From contig CAWFCZ010000018.1 in NCBI GenBank assembly GCA_963814355.1, positions 930,001 through 994,000 on the forward strand: a DNA stretch of 64,000 nucleotides. The letters are read 5' to 3'. The translations under genes and the position numbers were made by a program. Below are positions 34,405 through 42,738 of this stretch, in pieces. The stretch comes from JADGOV01 sp963814355 (GTDB lineage: Bacteria; Actinomycetota; Actinomycetes; JADGOV01). Under the pieces are notes generated by a model. It had not been told where the DNA came from. It searched no databases and worked only from the letters and a program-made list of their open reading frames with translations. The number at the start of each line of letters is the position of its first letter. The stretch's first letter is position 1.

Positions 34405-34435
34405 AGTGTACGTCCAACCGGGTCGGAAAGGCCAA
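34405..34435 (-). promoter_or_regulatory. Possible infA promoter
   Basis: In the 153-base gap before infA the minus strand has TACACT (34410-34405) with TTGGCC 19 bases upstream. The -10 fits TANNNT, but the spacing is long and the -35 weak. It would start the infA-rpmJ-rpsM-rpsK-rpsD-rpoA-rplQ transcript independently of the spc operon. Confidence 0.35.
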
Positions 34436-34457
34436 CCAGCCAGGCCAACCTCGGCAC

Positions 34458-34946
34458 TCAGCGGCGGTGCCGGTCGCGATGCCGGTCGCGATGCCGGTCG
34501 CGATGCCGGTCGCGCCCCCGGTCCGGTGGGCCGCCCCGGATGGCCTGCCCGATCAGGACGATCCCCCACGGCCCGATCACCCAGATCGGCCAGAAGCCGC
34601 TTGGGTGGCCCGTGGCCAGCCAGATGAGCACGCAGATCAGCGAGGTGGTGACGTACGAGCCGAGCTGCGCGCGCCAGACCAGGGCCGGCGACCGCGCCGC
34701 CGGGCGGCTGGCCACCCGGGCGCTGCCGGGCTCGGCGACCGGCACCGGCAGCGCGTAGCCGTCGGGGTCGTGCGGGAGGTCGGCCACCAGGTCGGCCAGG
34801 TCTCCCATGGTTCGGGCGCTCAGCGCCGAGCCGAGTCGCTCGTCGAACTCCTCCGGACTCAGCCGGCCTTCGGCGAAGTGCCGGCGCAGCGCCGCTGCCG
34901 TCCGATCCCGGTCACCGTCGCCGGCCCGTACGTTGCGCTCCACCAT
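34458..34946 (-). CDS. DUF1707-domain membrane protein
   Basis: The 162-residue protein has an N-terminal DUF1707 (SHOCT-like) helix pair (RTAAALRRHFAEGRLSPEEF, DERLGSALSARTMGDLADLV), then two membrane segments (SYVTTSLICVLIWLATG and FWPIWVIGPWGIVLIGQAI). The C-terminal tail is made of repeated His-Arg-Asp-Arg encoded by a 12-base tandem repeat. The function is unknown. It sits between map and infA, a place where actinobacteria often carry small accessory genes. Confidence 0.85.
   Translation of the reverse strand: MVERNVRAGDGDRDRTAAALRRHFAEGRLSPEEFDERLGSALSARTMGDLADLVADLPHDPDGYALPVPVAEPGSARVASRPAARSPALVWRAQLGSYVTTSLICVLIWLATGHPSGFWPIWVIGPWGIVLIGQAIRGGPPDRGRDRHRDRHRDRHRDRHRR
34469..34516. 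repeat. 12-base tandem repeat in the DUF1707 gene
   Basis: The unit GCCGGTCGCGAT is present in three perfect copies and a partial fourth. In the reverse-strand gene it encodes the HRDR tail. Because the unit is a multiple of three, copy-number change would alter tail length without breaking the frame. Confidence 0.85.
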
Positions 34947-34958
34947 CCCAGTCTCGCC

Positions 34959-35777
34959 CTATCTGGTGGCGGCGAGCAGCGAGCCCAGCCGAGACGCCCC
35001 GCCGTCCAGTGCGGTCAGTACCCACGGGCCGTCCTCGGTGAGGGTGAAGGTGTGCTCGAAGTGAGCCGAGGGCGCCGAGTCGGCGGTCACCACGGTCCAG
35101 TGATCGGCCAGCACCCGGGTCGCCTTGGTGCCGAGGTTCACCATCGGCTCCACCGCCAGGGCCAGGCCCCGGACCAGCTTCGGGCCCCGGCCCGGCCCCT
35201 TCGGCGCGTAGTTGTAGACCTGCGGGTCCTGGTGCATCTCGGTGCCGATGCCGTGCCCGACGTACTCCTCCACAATCCCCCACGAGCCGCCGAGCGGGTG
35301 TGGCTGGGAGCGGACGTAGCTCTCGATCGCATGGGAGATATCGCTCAGCCGGCCGCCGAGGCGGGCCGCGGCGAAGCCGTGCCACAGCGACTCTTCGCAG
35401 ACCCGCAGCAGCTCCCCCACTTCCGGTGCCACCTCGCCGACCGGCACGGTGATCGCCGCGTCACCGTGGTAGCCGTCGATGATCGCGCCGAAGTCGACCG
35501 AAACGACGTCCCCGCTGCGGAGCTTCTTGGCGGGGTTGGGGATGCCGTGCACGATCTCGGAGTTCACCGACGTGCACAGCACGGCCGGGAATCCGTGGTA
35601 GCCGAGGAACGACGACGTGGCCCCCTCGGCGGCCAGCGATTCGGCGGCGATCGCGTCCAGGTCGGCGGTGGACATCCCAGGTGCGATCGCCGCCCGCAGC
35701 GCATCGAGGGTGCGGGCCACGACCAGCCCGGCCCGGCGCATCACGGCGATCTCGGCCTCGGTCTTGATCTGGATCAT
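34959..35777 (-). CDS. map: Methionine aminopeptidase, type I
   Basis: The 272-residue enzyme removes initiator methionine from nascent proteins. The five metal ligands are recognisable: aspartates in VSVDFGAIIDGYHGDAAI, histidine in YVGHGIGTEMHQDP, and glutamates in AVEPMVNLG and FEHTFTLTEDG. The start is MIQIKTEAEIAVMRRAG at 35777. It follows adk by 30 bases in the usual secY-adk-map order. Confidence 0.97.
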   Translation of the reverse strand: MIQIKTEAEIAVMRRAGLVVARTLDALRAAIAPGMSTADLDAIAAESLAAEGATSSFLGYHGFPAVLCTSVNSEIVHGIPNPAKKLRSGDVVSVDFGAIIDGYHGDAAITVPVGEVAPEVGELLRVCEESLWHGFAAARLGGRLSDISHAIESYVRSQPHPLGGSWGIVEEYVGHGIGTEMHQDPQVYNYAPKGPGRGPKLVRGLALAVEPMVNLGTKATRVLADHWTVVTADSAPSAHFEHTFTLTEDGPWVLTALDGGASRLGSLLAATR

Positions 35778-35807
35778 CGGCCTACGCCGTCCCGGTCGCC
35801 GCACGAG

Positions 35808-36461
35808 TCACCGCGCATACCGTCGGAGGGCGGCAATCGCCCGCTCGGTGACATCGTCGACCGGCCCGGTCGCGTCGATACCGACCAGGATTCCCTTCTC
35901 GGCGTAGTACGACACCAGCGGCGCGGTCTGTTCGGCATAGACCTCCAGGCGGTGCCGAATGGTCTCCTCCTTGTCGTCCTCGCGCTGGAACAGTTCCCCG
36001 CCGCACTCGTCGCACAGTTCCGGGTCGGTGGGCGGGTCGAAGTCCAGGTGCCAGACGTGGCTGCACGATCGGCAGGTTCGGCGCCCGGAGAGCCGGCGGA
36101 CCACTTCGTCGTCGTCGACGACCATCTCCAGCACGGCGTCCAGGGCGCCGCCGAGGTCCATCAGCATGCCGTCCAGCACGCGGGCTTGAGGCACGTTGCG
36201 CGGGAAGCCGTCGAGCAGGAAGCCTTTGACGGCGTCGTCCTCGGCGAGGCGGTCCCGGACCATGGAGATCGTGATCTCGTCCGGTACCAAGTCGCCGGCA
36301 TTCATGTAGGCCTTGGCCTGCTTGCCCAGCGGCGTACCGGAACTCACGTTGGCCCGGAAGATGTCGCCGGTGGAGATCTTGGGGACCGACAGAAAGTGGG
36401 CCACGTACTGAGCTTGGGTGCCTTTGCCCGCCCCGGGCGGCCCGACGAGGACGAGGCGCAC
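35808..36461 (-). CDS. adk: Adenylate kinase, zinc-LID form
   Basis: The 217-residue kinase interconverts AMP, ADP and ATP. The P-loop is GPPGAGKGTQ at residues 7-16, the AMP site includes LLDGFPRNVPQA, and the long LID has a CRSC ... CDEC cysteine set for zinc. Its start codon shares one base with the secY stop. Confidence 0.97.
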   Translation of the reverse strand: MRLVLVGPPGAGKGTQAQYVAHFLSVPKISTGDIFRANVSSGTPLGKQAKAYMNAGDLVPDEITISMVRDRLAEDDAVKGFLLDGFPRNVPQARVLDGMLMDLGGALDAVLEMVVDDDEVVRRLSGRRTCRSCSHVWHLDFDPPTDPELCDECGGELFQREDDKEETIRHRLEVYAEQTAPLVSYYAEKGILVGIDATGPVDDVTERAIAALRRYAR

Positions 36462-37756
36462 TAGCGGAGGAAGCCCTCGTAGTTACGCAGCATCAGCTGG
36501 CTCTCGATCTGTTTCACGGTGTCCAGCCCGACCCCGACCAGGATCAGTACGGCGGTGCCGCCGAACGGGAACTGGTTGGCGTTGCTGCCCGGCAGCAGGG
36601 CAAGGGCCAGGTAGGGGATGATCGCGATGATGCCCAGGTAGAGCGCACCGGGCAGCGTGATCCGGTCGAGGACGTACTTGAGGTACTCGGCTGTCGGCCG
36701 GCCGGGGCGGATGCCGGGCACGAAACCGCCGTACTTTTTCATGTTGTCCGCGACTTCTTCTGGGTTGAAGGTGATCGCCACGTAGAAGAAAGCAAAGCCG
36801 ATGATCAGAGCGAAGTAGGTGAGCAGGTAGACCGGGCTGTCGCTGCGCACCAGGTACTTGCTGACGAAGGTCTTGAACGTCTCGTTGGTCCACACGTTGG
36901 ACAGCAGCTGAGGGAGGTAGAGCAGCGACGATGCGAAGATCACCGGGATGACGCCGGCTTGGTTGACCTTCATCGGGAGGTAGGTGGACGTACCGCCGTA
37001 CATCCGCCGGCCGATCATCCGCTTGGCGTATTGCACCGGAATCCGGCGCTGACCCTGCTCCATAAAGACGATGCAGGCCACGATCACCACTCCGATGACC
37101 ATCACGAGTGTGAAGGCGAACCCCCCGCTGACCCGCAGGATGTTGTTCCCTTCGCTCGGCAGCCGGGCGGCTATCGAGGTGAAGATCAGGATCGACATGC
37201 CGTTGCCGATGCCGCGGTCGGTGATCAGCTCGCCGAGCCACATGATGACCGCCGTGCCGGCGGTCATAGTGATCACCAGCGTGGAGATCCGGAACACCGA
37301 CGTGTCCGGCAGAATCTGCTGATTGCAGCCCTGGAAAAGGTTGCCGCTGCGGGCCAGGGCGGCGATGCCGGTCGACTGCAGGATGGCCAGCCCGATGGTG
37401 AGGTACCGGGTGTACTGGGTCATCTTGTTCTGCCCGGCCGAACCCTCCTTCTTCAGTCGCTCCAGGCGAGGGATGACCACGACGAGCAGCTGGATGATGA
37501 TGCTCGCCGTGATGTAGGGCATGATCCCCAGGGCGAAGACCGACAGCTGCAGCAGGGCTCCGCCGCTGAAGAGGTTGACCAGGGTGTAGAGCCCGTTGTT
37601 CTCGGTCTGCTTGATGCAGGCGTGGATCGCCTGGTAGTCCACCCCCGGGGAGGGCACCACCGAGCCCAGCCGGTAGAGCGCGATGATGCCGAGCACGAAG
37701 AGCATCTTGCGGCGCAGGTCAGGAGTCCGAAAGGCCCGGCCAAAGGCGGTGAGCAC
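36461..37756 (-). CDS. secY: Preprotein translocase subunit SecY
   Basis: The 431-residue protein has ten membrane helices and forms the SecYEG protein-conducting channel. Recognisable segments are ALYRLGSVVPSPGVDYQAIH, GIMPYITASIIIQLLVVVIP, GQNKMTQYTRYLTIGLA and the cytosolic loop NPEEVADNMKKYGGFVPGIR. A gap of 103 bases separates it from rplO. The ATG at 37756 follows a GGAGGAG site. Confidence 0.97.
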   Translation of the reverse strand: MLTAFGRAFRTPDLRRKMLFVLGIIALYRLGSVVPSPGVDYQAIHACIKQTENNGLYTLVNLFSGGALLQLSVFALGIMPYITASIIIQLLVVVIPRLERLKKEGSAGQNKMTQYTRYLTIGLAILQSTGIAALARSGNLFQGCNQQILPDTSVFRISTLVITMTAGTAVIMWLGELITDRGIGNGMSILIFTSIAARLPSEGNNILRVSGGFAFTLVMVIGVVIVACIVFMEQGQRRIPVQYAKRMIGRRMYGGTSTYLPMKVNQAGVIPVIFASSLLYLPQLLSNVWTNETFKTFVSKYLVRSDSPVYLLTYFALIIGFAFFYVAITFNPEEVADNMKKYGGFVPGIRPGRPTAEYLKYVLDRITLPGALYLGIIAIIPYLALALLPGSNANQFPFGGTAVLILVGVGLDTVKQIESQLMLRNYEGFLR

Positions 37757-37859
37757 GTCTCCTCCTTCCGGGCCGCCGAAGCGCGCTTCTCCCCGGGCCG
37801 ATCAGCCGAGGATGGACAACGCCACGCGCCGCCTCGGCAACTCTAACAGTGGGGCCGAC
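37757..37859 (-). promoter_or_regulatory. Gap before secY with possible internal promoter
   Basis: This is one of the larger gaps in the spc region. On the minus strand a TAGAGT (-10-like) lies about 90 bases upstream of secY, soon after the rplO stop. No clear -35 is seen, so an independent secY-adk-map promoter is only a possibility. Confidence 0.3.
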
Positions 37860-38300
37860 CTAGACCTCCGTGGCCGAGCCGCCGGCAGCCGTGATCTTCT
37901 CCCGGGCGCTGGCCGAGAAGGCGTGGGCGGTGACCTGCAGGGGTACCGACACCTCGCCGGTACCCAGGACCTTGACCGGGGAGTTCCGCCGCACCGCCCC
38001 GCTGGCGACGAGATCGTCCACCCCGACCACCCCGCCCTGCGGGTACAACCCGACGAGTCGATCCAGGTTGAGCACCTGGTATTCCACCCGGAAGCGGTTC
38101 GTGAAGCCCTTGAGCTTGGGCACCCGCATGTGGAGCGGCATCTGGCCGCCCTCGAAGTTCGGTGGAGTGTTCTTGCGGGCGCCGGTGCCTTTGGTGCCTC
38201 GACCGGCGGTCTTCCCCTTCGAACCCTCGCCGCGGCCGACCCGGCTCTTCGCGGTCTTCGCGCCCGGCGCCGGCCGGAGGTGATGAACCTTGAGCGTCAT
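37860..38300 (-). CDS. rplO: 50S ribosomal protein L15
   Basis: The 146-residue protein begins MTLKVHHLRPAPGAKTAKSR. It has the glycine-rich KGKTAGRGTKGTGARKN region that threads into 23S rRNA, followed by a folded C-terminal part ending FSASAREKITAAGGSATEV. It overlaps rpmD by four bases. Confidence 0.97.
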   Translation of the reverse strand: MTLKVHHLRPAPGAKTAKSRVGRGEGSKGKTAGRGTKGTGARKNTPPNFEGGQMPLHMRVPKLKGFTNRFRVEYQVLNLDRLVGLYPQGGVVGVDDLVASGAVRRNSPVKVLGTGEVSVPLQVTAHAFSASAREKITAAGGSATEV

Positions 38301-38503
38301 GAGCTGACTCCCTCCCCGCCGGCTACCTCTTCGACGGCGACCAGATGGGCCACCGCAACCACCATCCCGCGCAGCTCCGGGCGGTCCGCGACCACCACGA
38401 CGTCACGGATGCGCTTGAGCCCGAGGGCCCGCAGCGTCGCCCGCTGCCGCAGGGTCCCGCCGATCGGCGAGCGGATCTGAGTGACCCTGAGTTGGTTCGT
38501 CAT
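38297..38503 (-). CDS. rpmD: 50S ribosomal protein L30
   Basis: The 68-residue protein has the L30 signature RVTQIRSPIGGTLRQRATLR and ALGLKRIRDVVVV. It is slightly longer than the usual 60 residues owing to an acidic tail (AVEEVAGGEGVSS). It lies between rpsE and rplO as normal. Confidence 0.96.
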   Translation of the reverse strand: MTNQLRVTQIRSPIGGTLRQRATLRALGLKRIRDVVVVADRPELRGMVVAVAHLVAVEEVAGGEGVSS

Positions 38504-38510
38504 GGCCGCC

Positions 38511-39104
38511 TCACGCCCCGGCCACGCGGGCCCGCAGCATCGCCGCCGGAGCCACGTCCTCGATCGGCAGCCCGCGGCGGGCGGCCACCTCCTCCGGGCG
38601 CACCAGCCCCTGCAAGGCCGTCACGGTGGCGTGCACGATGTTGATCGGGTTGGAGGAGCCGAGGGACTTCGAGAGCACGTCGGAGATGCCGGCGCACTCC
38701 AGCACGGCGCGTACCGGGCCGCCGGCGATGACCCCGGTACCGGGGGAGGCCGGCTTGAGCAGTACGACGCCGGCCGCGGCCTCGCCGGTGATCGGGTGCG
38801 GGATGGTGGCACCGATCCGCGGTACCCGAAAGAAGTGCTTCTTGGCCTCCTCCACGCCCTTGGCGATGGCCGCCGGGACCTCCTTGGCCTTGCCGTAGCC
38901 CACCCCGACCTGGCCGTCCCCGTCGCCGACGACGACCAGCGCGGTGAAGCTGAACCGCCGGCCACCCTTCACGACCTTGGCGACCCGGTTGATCGCCACC
39001 ACGCGTTCGAGGTACGCCGTCTTCTCCGCACCACCGGCCCCGCGCCCGTCACGCCGGCCTTGCCGGTCGCCACCGCCGGCGCCACGGCGCTGGGGTCCTG
39101 CCAT
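38511..39104 (-). CDS. rpsE: 30S ribosomal protein S5
   Basis: The 197-residue protein has a Gly/Arg-rich N-terminus (about 25 residues), the double-stranded RNA-binding-like domain (VVAINRVAKVVKGGRRFSFT, GYGKAKEVPAAIAKGVEEAK) and the C-terminal domain (VRAVLECAGISDVLSKSLGS). It contributes to decoding fidelity. Confidence 0.97.
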   Translation of the reverse strand: MAGPQRRGAGGGDRQGRRDGRGAGGAEKTAYLERVVAINRVAKVVKGGRRFSFTALVVVGDGDGQVGVGYGKAKEVPAAIAKGVEEAKKHFFRVPRIGATIPHPITGEAAAGVVLLKPASPGTGVIAGGPVRAVLECAGISDVLSKSLGSSNPINIVHATVTALQGLVRPEEVAARRGLPIEDVAPAAMLRARVAGA

Positions 39105-39123
39105 CAGAAGCTCCTTACGATCA

Positions 39124-39516
39124 TCAGAAGTTCAATCCGCCCTCGCGGGCGCCGTCGGCCAGGGCCGCCACCCGTCCGGAGTAACGGTTTCCACCGCGGT
39201 CGAAGACCACGGCGTCAATACCGGTCGCCTTTGCGCGCTCCGCGACCAGCGCCCCGACAGCCCGTGCCCGGGCCTTCTTGTCCCCCTCCGCCCCGCGCAC
39301 CGACGTATCCAGGGTCGACGCCGAAACGAGGGTGTGGCCGCGTGAGTCGTCGACCACCTGGGCGTAGATGTGCCGGGCGGAACGGGTGATGACCAGCCGG
39401 GGGCGGCCGGGCGTGCCGGAGATCCGCTTGCGAACCCGGAAGTGCCGCCGGGCGCGGTGCACCCGCCGACGGGCCGCGGCGCCGCTCCGCGTCGAACCGT
39501 GGACCAGCCCAGCCAT
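39124..39516 (-). CDS. rplR: 50S ribosomal protein L18
   Basis: The 130-residue protein carries RRRVHRARRHFRVRKRISG, then PRLVITRSARHIYAQVVDD and FDRGGNRYSGRVAALADGAR, the 5S rRNA-binding L18 signature. Its ATG shares one base with the rplF stop (TGATG). Confidence 0.97.
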   Translation of the reverse strand: MAGLVHGSTRSGAAARRRVHRARRHFRVRKRISGTPGRPRLVITRSARHIYAQVVDDSRGHTLVSASTLDTSVRGAEGDKKARARAVGALVAERAKATGIDAVVFDRGGNRYSGRVAALADGAREGGLNF

Positions 39517-40064
39517 CACTTACCAGCCTTTCCGACCTTGCGGCGGACAACCTCGCCCTGGTACCGGACGCCCTTGCCCTTGTAGGGCTCCGGCTTGCGC
39601 AGCTTGCGGATGTTGGCCGCGACCTCGCCTACCTGCTGCTTGTCGATGCCGTGCACCACGAACCGGGTCGGCGCCTGAACCTCGAAGGTGATCCCGTCGG
39701 GAGCCGCCACCGAGATCGGGTGCGAGTACCCGAGCGCGAACTCCAGGTCGGCACCGCGGGCCTGCACCCGGTAGCCGGTGCCGACGATCTCCAGGGTCTT
39801 AGCGTACCCGGCGGTGACCCCGGTCACCATGTTCGCGACCAGGGTGCGGGACAGGCCGTGCAGCGCCCGGGACCGGTTCTCATCGTCCGGGCGGCGCACC
39901 ACAAGGGTGCCGTCCTCCTGGTCCACGGTGATCGGTTCGGCGATGGTGGAGCTCAGGGTGCCCCTGGGTCCGCTCACCGTCACCGTCGCGTTCGCGGCGT
40001 TTCGTTCGATGTCCACTTCGACGCCGGCCGGTATCGGAATGGGCATTCTGCCGATTCGAGACAT
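39516..40064 (-). CDS. rplF: 50S ribosomal protein L6
   Basis: The 182-residue protein has two duplicated L6 domains: MSRIGRMPIPIPAGVEVDIE at the start, and GYSHPISVAAPDGITFEVQA and GEVAANIRKLRKPEPYKGKG in the second half. It lies near the factor-binding centre of the 50S subunit. Confidence 0.97.
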   Translation of the reverse strand: MSRIGRMPIPIPAGVEVDIERNAANATVTVSGPRGTLSSTIAEPITVDQEDGTLVVRRPDDENRSRALHGLSRTLVANMVTGVTAGYAKTLEIVGTGYRVQARGADLEFALGYSHPISVAAPDGITFEVQAPTRFVVHGIDKQQVGEVAANIRKLRKPEPYKGKGVRYQGEVVRRKVGKAGK

Positions 40065-40076
40065 TGGTAGCCCTTC

Positions 40077-40484
40077 TCACCAGACGTAGGCGAGGACTTC
40101 CCCGCCCACGCCACGCTTCTGGCACTGCCGATCGGTCAGCAAGCCACCGGATGTGGAAATGATCGCCACGCCGAGGCCGCCGAGCACCCGCGGCAGCCCG
40201 CTCGCCTTGGCGTAGACCCGCAGGCCCGGCTTGGATATCCGTCGCACGCCGGCGATGGTCCGCTCCCGGTTCGGGCCGTACTTCAGGTCGATGACCAGCG
40301 AACGTCCGACCAAACCTTCGGCCGGCTCGGCGATCCGCCAACCGGCGATGTAGCCCTCCTGCTGAAGGATCTCGGCGATGTGGGTCTTGATCTTCGAGTA
40401 CGGCATGGGTACCGCGTCGTGGTAGGCCCGGTTGGCATTGCGCAGCCGGGTCAGCATGTCCGCGATCGGGTCGGTCATGGTCAT
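40077..40484 (-). CDS. rpsH: 30S ribosomal protein S8
   Basis: The 135-residue protein begins MTMTDPIADMLTRLRNANRA and ends TDRQCQKRGVGGEVLAYVW, diagnostic of S8. S8 binds 16S helix 21 and, in well-studied bacteria, represses the spc operon. A start at 40493 would add three residues. Confidence 0.97.
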   Translation of the reverse strand: MTMTDPIADMLTRLRNANRAYHDAVPMPYSKIKTHIAEILQQEGYIAGWRIAEPAEGLVGRSLVIDLKYGPNRERTIAGVRRISKPGLRVYAKASGLPRVLGGLGVAIISTSGGLLTDRQCQKRGVGGEVLAYVW

Positions 40485-40580
40485 GGGGCACATCTGGTCA
40501 TGGTTGGCCGGAGCCTTTCTCGCCGCGGTTCCCGCCCGGGTGGCACGGGCCTGCAGCGAAGGAGGGGTGGTCGGGACGGG

Positions 40581-40766
40581 TTACCAGGAGCTCTTGGTGA
40601 CGCCGGGCAGTTCCCCGGCATGGGCCATCTGCCGCATGCAGATCCGGCACAGGCCGAACGCCCGGTACACCGCCCGGGGCCGACCGCAGCGCTGGCACCG
40701 GGTGTACCCGCGCACCTTGAATTTCGGCGTGCGGGCCGCCTTCACCTTCAGGCCGGTCTTAGCCAC
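40581..40766 (-). CDS. rpsN: 30S ribosomal protein S14, zinc type Z
   Basis: The 61-residue zinc form begins VAKTGLKVKAARTPKFKVRG at GTG 40766 and has CQRC and CRIC ligand pairs and the ending ELPGVTKSSW. The zinc-free paralogue is not in this window. Confidence 0.97.
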   Translation of the reverse strand: MAKTGLKVKAARTPKFKVRGYTRCQRCGRPRAVYRAFGLCRICMRQMAHAGELPGVTKSSW

Positions 40767-40804
40767 GGGAGCGCTCGCTGGTGAGATCGCGGTTGGAATA
40801 CATG

Positions 40805-41416
40805 TCATGACTCCTTGAAGGGGAAGCCGAGCAGGCGCAGCAGCGCCCGCCCTTCGTCGTCATTGCCGGCGGTGGTGACCACCGTGATGTCCATGCCGCG
40901 GACCCGGTCCACCGCGTCCTGGTTGATCTCGTGGAACATCGACTGCTCGTTGAGTCCGAAGGTGTAGTTCCCACGGCCGTCGAACTGCCGGGGCGACAGG
41001 CCGCGGAAGTCGCGGATGCGCGGCAGCGCGATGGTGAGCAGCCGGTCCAGGAACTCCCACATCCGGTCACCGCGCAAGGTCACATGCGCCCCGATCGGCA
41101 TCCCCTCGCGCAGCTTGAATTGCGCGATGGAGGTCCGGGCCTTGGCGATGGCCGGCTTCTGACCGGTGATCGCCGTCAGGTCCTTGACGGCGCCGTCCAT
41201 CAGCTTGGCGTCCCGGGCCGCCTCGCCGACCCCCATGTTGACCACGATCTTGGTCAGGCCGGGGACCTGCATGAGGCTGGCGTAGCCGAACTGCTCGCGC
41301 AGCGCAGCGACGATCTCGGCGCGGTAGCGCTGCTTGAGCCGGGGCGACGGCCGGGCCGGCGATGAGGTCTCGGACCCAGCGGTGGTAGTCCCGGTGGTAG
41401 TCCCGGTGGTAGTCAC
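40805..41416 (-). CDS. rplE: 50S ribosomal protein L5 with Thr/Gly repeat at N-terminus
   Basis: The 203-residue protein has an L5 core from about residue 25 (LKQRYRAEIVAALREQFGYA, PGLTKIVVNMGVGEAARDAK, RDFRGLSPRQFDGRGNYTFG). The first 13 residues are a tandem TTTG repeat encoded by a 12-base DNA repeat. The GTG start overlaps the rplX stop by four bases. Confidence 0.96.
   Translation of the reverse strand: MTTTGTTTGTTTAGSETSSPARPSPRLKQRYRAEIVAALREQFGYASLMQVPGLTKIVVNMGVGEAARDAKLMDGAVKDLTAITGQKPAIAKARTSIAQFKLREGMPIGAHVTLRGDRMWEFLDRLLTIALPRIRDFRGLSPRQFDGRGNYTFGLNEQSMFHEINQDAVDRVRGMDITVVTTAGNDDEGRALLRLLGFPFKES
41381..41416. repeat. 12-base tandem repeat at the 5' end of rplE
   Basis: Three copies of GGTGGTAGTCCC (the last diverged at two bases) lie at the start of rplE and include its start codon. 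In the gene they encode the Thr-Thr-Thr-Gly N-terminus. Variation in copy number would be in frame. Confidence 0.85.
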
Positions 41417-41769
41417 AGCACACCCCCGCACCGCTTGCAGATCCGCACGTTGCCGTTCTCGTCGCGCCGGTGGGCGACCCGGGTCCGCTTGTTGCAGTGC
41501 GGGCAGACCACCATGACGTTGCTGCGGTGCACCGGAGCTTCCTGCACCACGATGCCGCCGGACTGCGCCCCGCGGGCGGTCGTGGTCACTTTGGTGTGCT
41601 TGCGGATCCGGTTGACCCCCTCGACCAGTACCCGTTCCAGCCGGGGGTAGGTCGCGATCACCTTGCCCTTGGCTCCGCGGTCCTTTCCGGTGATCACCTG
41701 GACGGTGTCGCCCTTCTTGACGGTCAGGCCTTTCGGTGCGGCCTTGCCGATATCGGTCGGCATGCTCAC
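41413..41769 (-). CDS. rplX: 50S ribosomal protein L24 with C-terminal zinc ribbon
   Basis: The 118-residue protein has a KOW domain (VKKGDTVQVITGKDRGAKGK) and GVNRIRKHTKVTTTARGAQS. A C-terminal CPHC ... CKRC set probably binds zinc. The GTG at 41769 gives a four-base overlap with rplN; ATG 41763 is the alternative. Confidence 0.96.
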   Translation of the reverse strand: MSMPTDIGKAAPKGLTVKKGDTVQVITGKDRGAKGKVIATYPRLERVLVEGVNRIRKHTKVTTTARGAQSGGIVVQEAPVHRSNVMVVCPHCNKRTRVAHRRDENGNVRICKRCGGVL

Positions 41770-42134
41770 AGCACCTCCGGCGCCAACGAAATAATCTTCA
41801 TGAATCGCTTCTCCCGCAGTTCCCGGCCGACCGGACCGAAGATGCGGGTGCCGCGCGGGTCACCGCCGTCCCGGATGAGTACGGCCGCGTTCTCGTCGAA
41901 CTTGATGTAGGAGCCGTCGGGCCGGCGGCGCTCCTTCGCGGTCCGCACGATGACCGCCCTGACCACGTCACCCTTCTTCACTCCGGCGCCGGGCAGAGCG
42001 TCCTTGACGGTGCCGACGATGATGTCGCCGATCCCGGCGTACCGCCGCCCGGACCCACCGAGTACCCGGATGCAGAGCAACTCCTTGGCGCCGGTGTTGT
42101 CCGCCACCCGCAGGCGCGATTCCTGCTGGATCAC
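41766..42134 (-). CDS. rplN: 50S ribosomal protein L14
   Basis: The 122-residue protein begins VIQQESRLRVADNTGAKELL and contains GDIIVGTVKDALPGAGVKKG and REKRFMKIISLAPEVL at the end, fully typical. Its GTG start overlaps the rpsQ stop by four bases. Confidence 0.97.
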   Translation of the reverse strand: MIQQESRLRVADNTGAKELLCIRVLGGSGRRYAGIGDIIVGTVKDALPGAGVKKGDVVRAVIVRTAKERRRPDGSYIKFDENAAVLIRDGGDPRGTRIFGPVGRELREKRFMKIISLAPEVL

Positions 42135-42481
42135 TTGGCCTTCTCCAGAATCTCCACAACCCGCCAGCGCTTCGTCCTCGACAGCGGCCTGGTCTCCATG
42201 AGCAGCACCCGGTCACCGACGCCGGCGCCGGAAGTGTCGTGCGCCTTGAGCTTGTTGGTCCGGCGGATCGTCTTGCCGTACAGCGGGTGCTGAACGCGGT
42301 CTTCGACCTCGACGACGACGGTGGCCTGCATCTTGTCGCTGACCACCAGGCCTTCCCGCGCCTTGCGGACGTTGCGGCCCGGTCCGGCCGGCGGCACGGC
42401 CACCGCCTCGGCGGTCGGCTCGGCGGTTGCGGAAGTGGAGACGGGTTCGGTGGCAGCGCCTGCTGCAGCGCTTTCGGTCAC
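42131..42481 (-). CDS. rpsQ: 30S ribosomal protein S17 with N-terminal extension
   Basis: The 116-residue protein has an S17 core from about residue 35 (RNVRKAREGLVVSDKMQATV, HPLYGKTIRRTNKLKAHD, ETRPLSRTKRWRVVEILEKA). The first 34 residues are Ala/Thr/Glu-rich and extend beyond the usual 85-95 residue protein. GTG 42481 overlaps the rpmC stop by four bases. Confidence 0.96.
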   Translation of the reverse strand: MTESAAAGAATEPVSTSATAEPTAEAVAVPPAGPGRNVRKAREGLVVSDKMQATVVVEVEDRVQHPLYGKTIRRTNKLKAHDTSGAGVGDRVLLMETRPLSRTKRWRVVEILEKAK

Positions 42482-42738
42482 GGTGTGCTCCCTGTACTGG
42501 CCGGTTCGGCGGCCGGATAGATGCCGAGCTCCCGCTCGCGCATCACGGTGTAAATCCGGGCGATGTCCCGGCGCACGACCTGCAGCCGACGGTTGTTGTC
42601 CAACTGGCCGGTGGCCGACTGGAAGCGCAGGTTGAACAGCTCCTCCTTGGCCTCTCGCAGCCGGGTGCCCAGCTCGTCGTCGGGCAAGATGCGGAGCTGG
42701 GTCGCTGCCCCGGTGCTGTCCGCGGTGTCGGTCGCCAT
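42478..42738 (-). CDS. rpmC: 50S ribosomal protein L29
   Basis: The 86-residue helical-hairpin protein has LGTRLREAKEELFNLRFQSA and QLDNNRRLQVVRRDIARIYT, with short extensions at both ends. L29 lies at the polypeptide exit. Its start shares one base with the rplP stop (TAATG). Confidence 0.96.
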   Translation of the reverse strand: MATDTADSTGAATQLRILPDDELGTRLREAKEELFNLRFQSATGQLDNNRRLQVVRRDIARIYTVMRERELGIYPAAEPASTGSTP

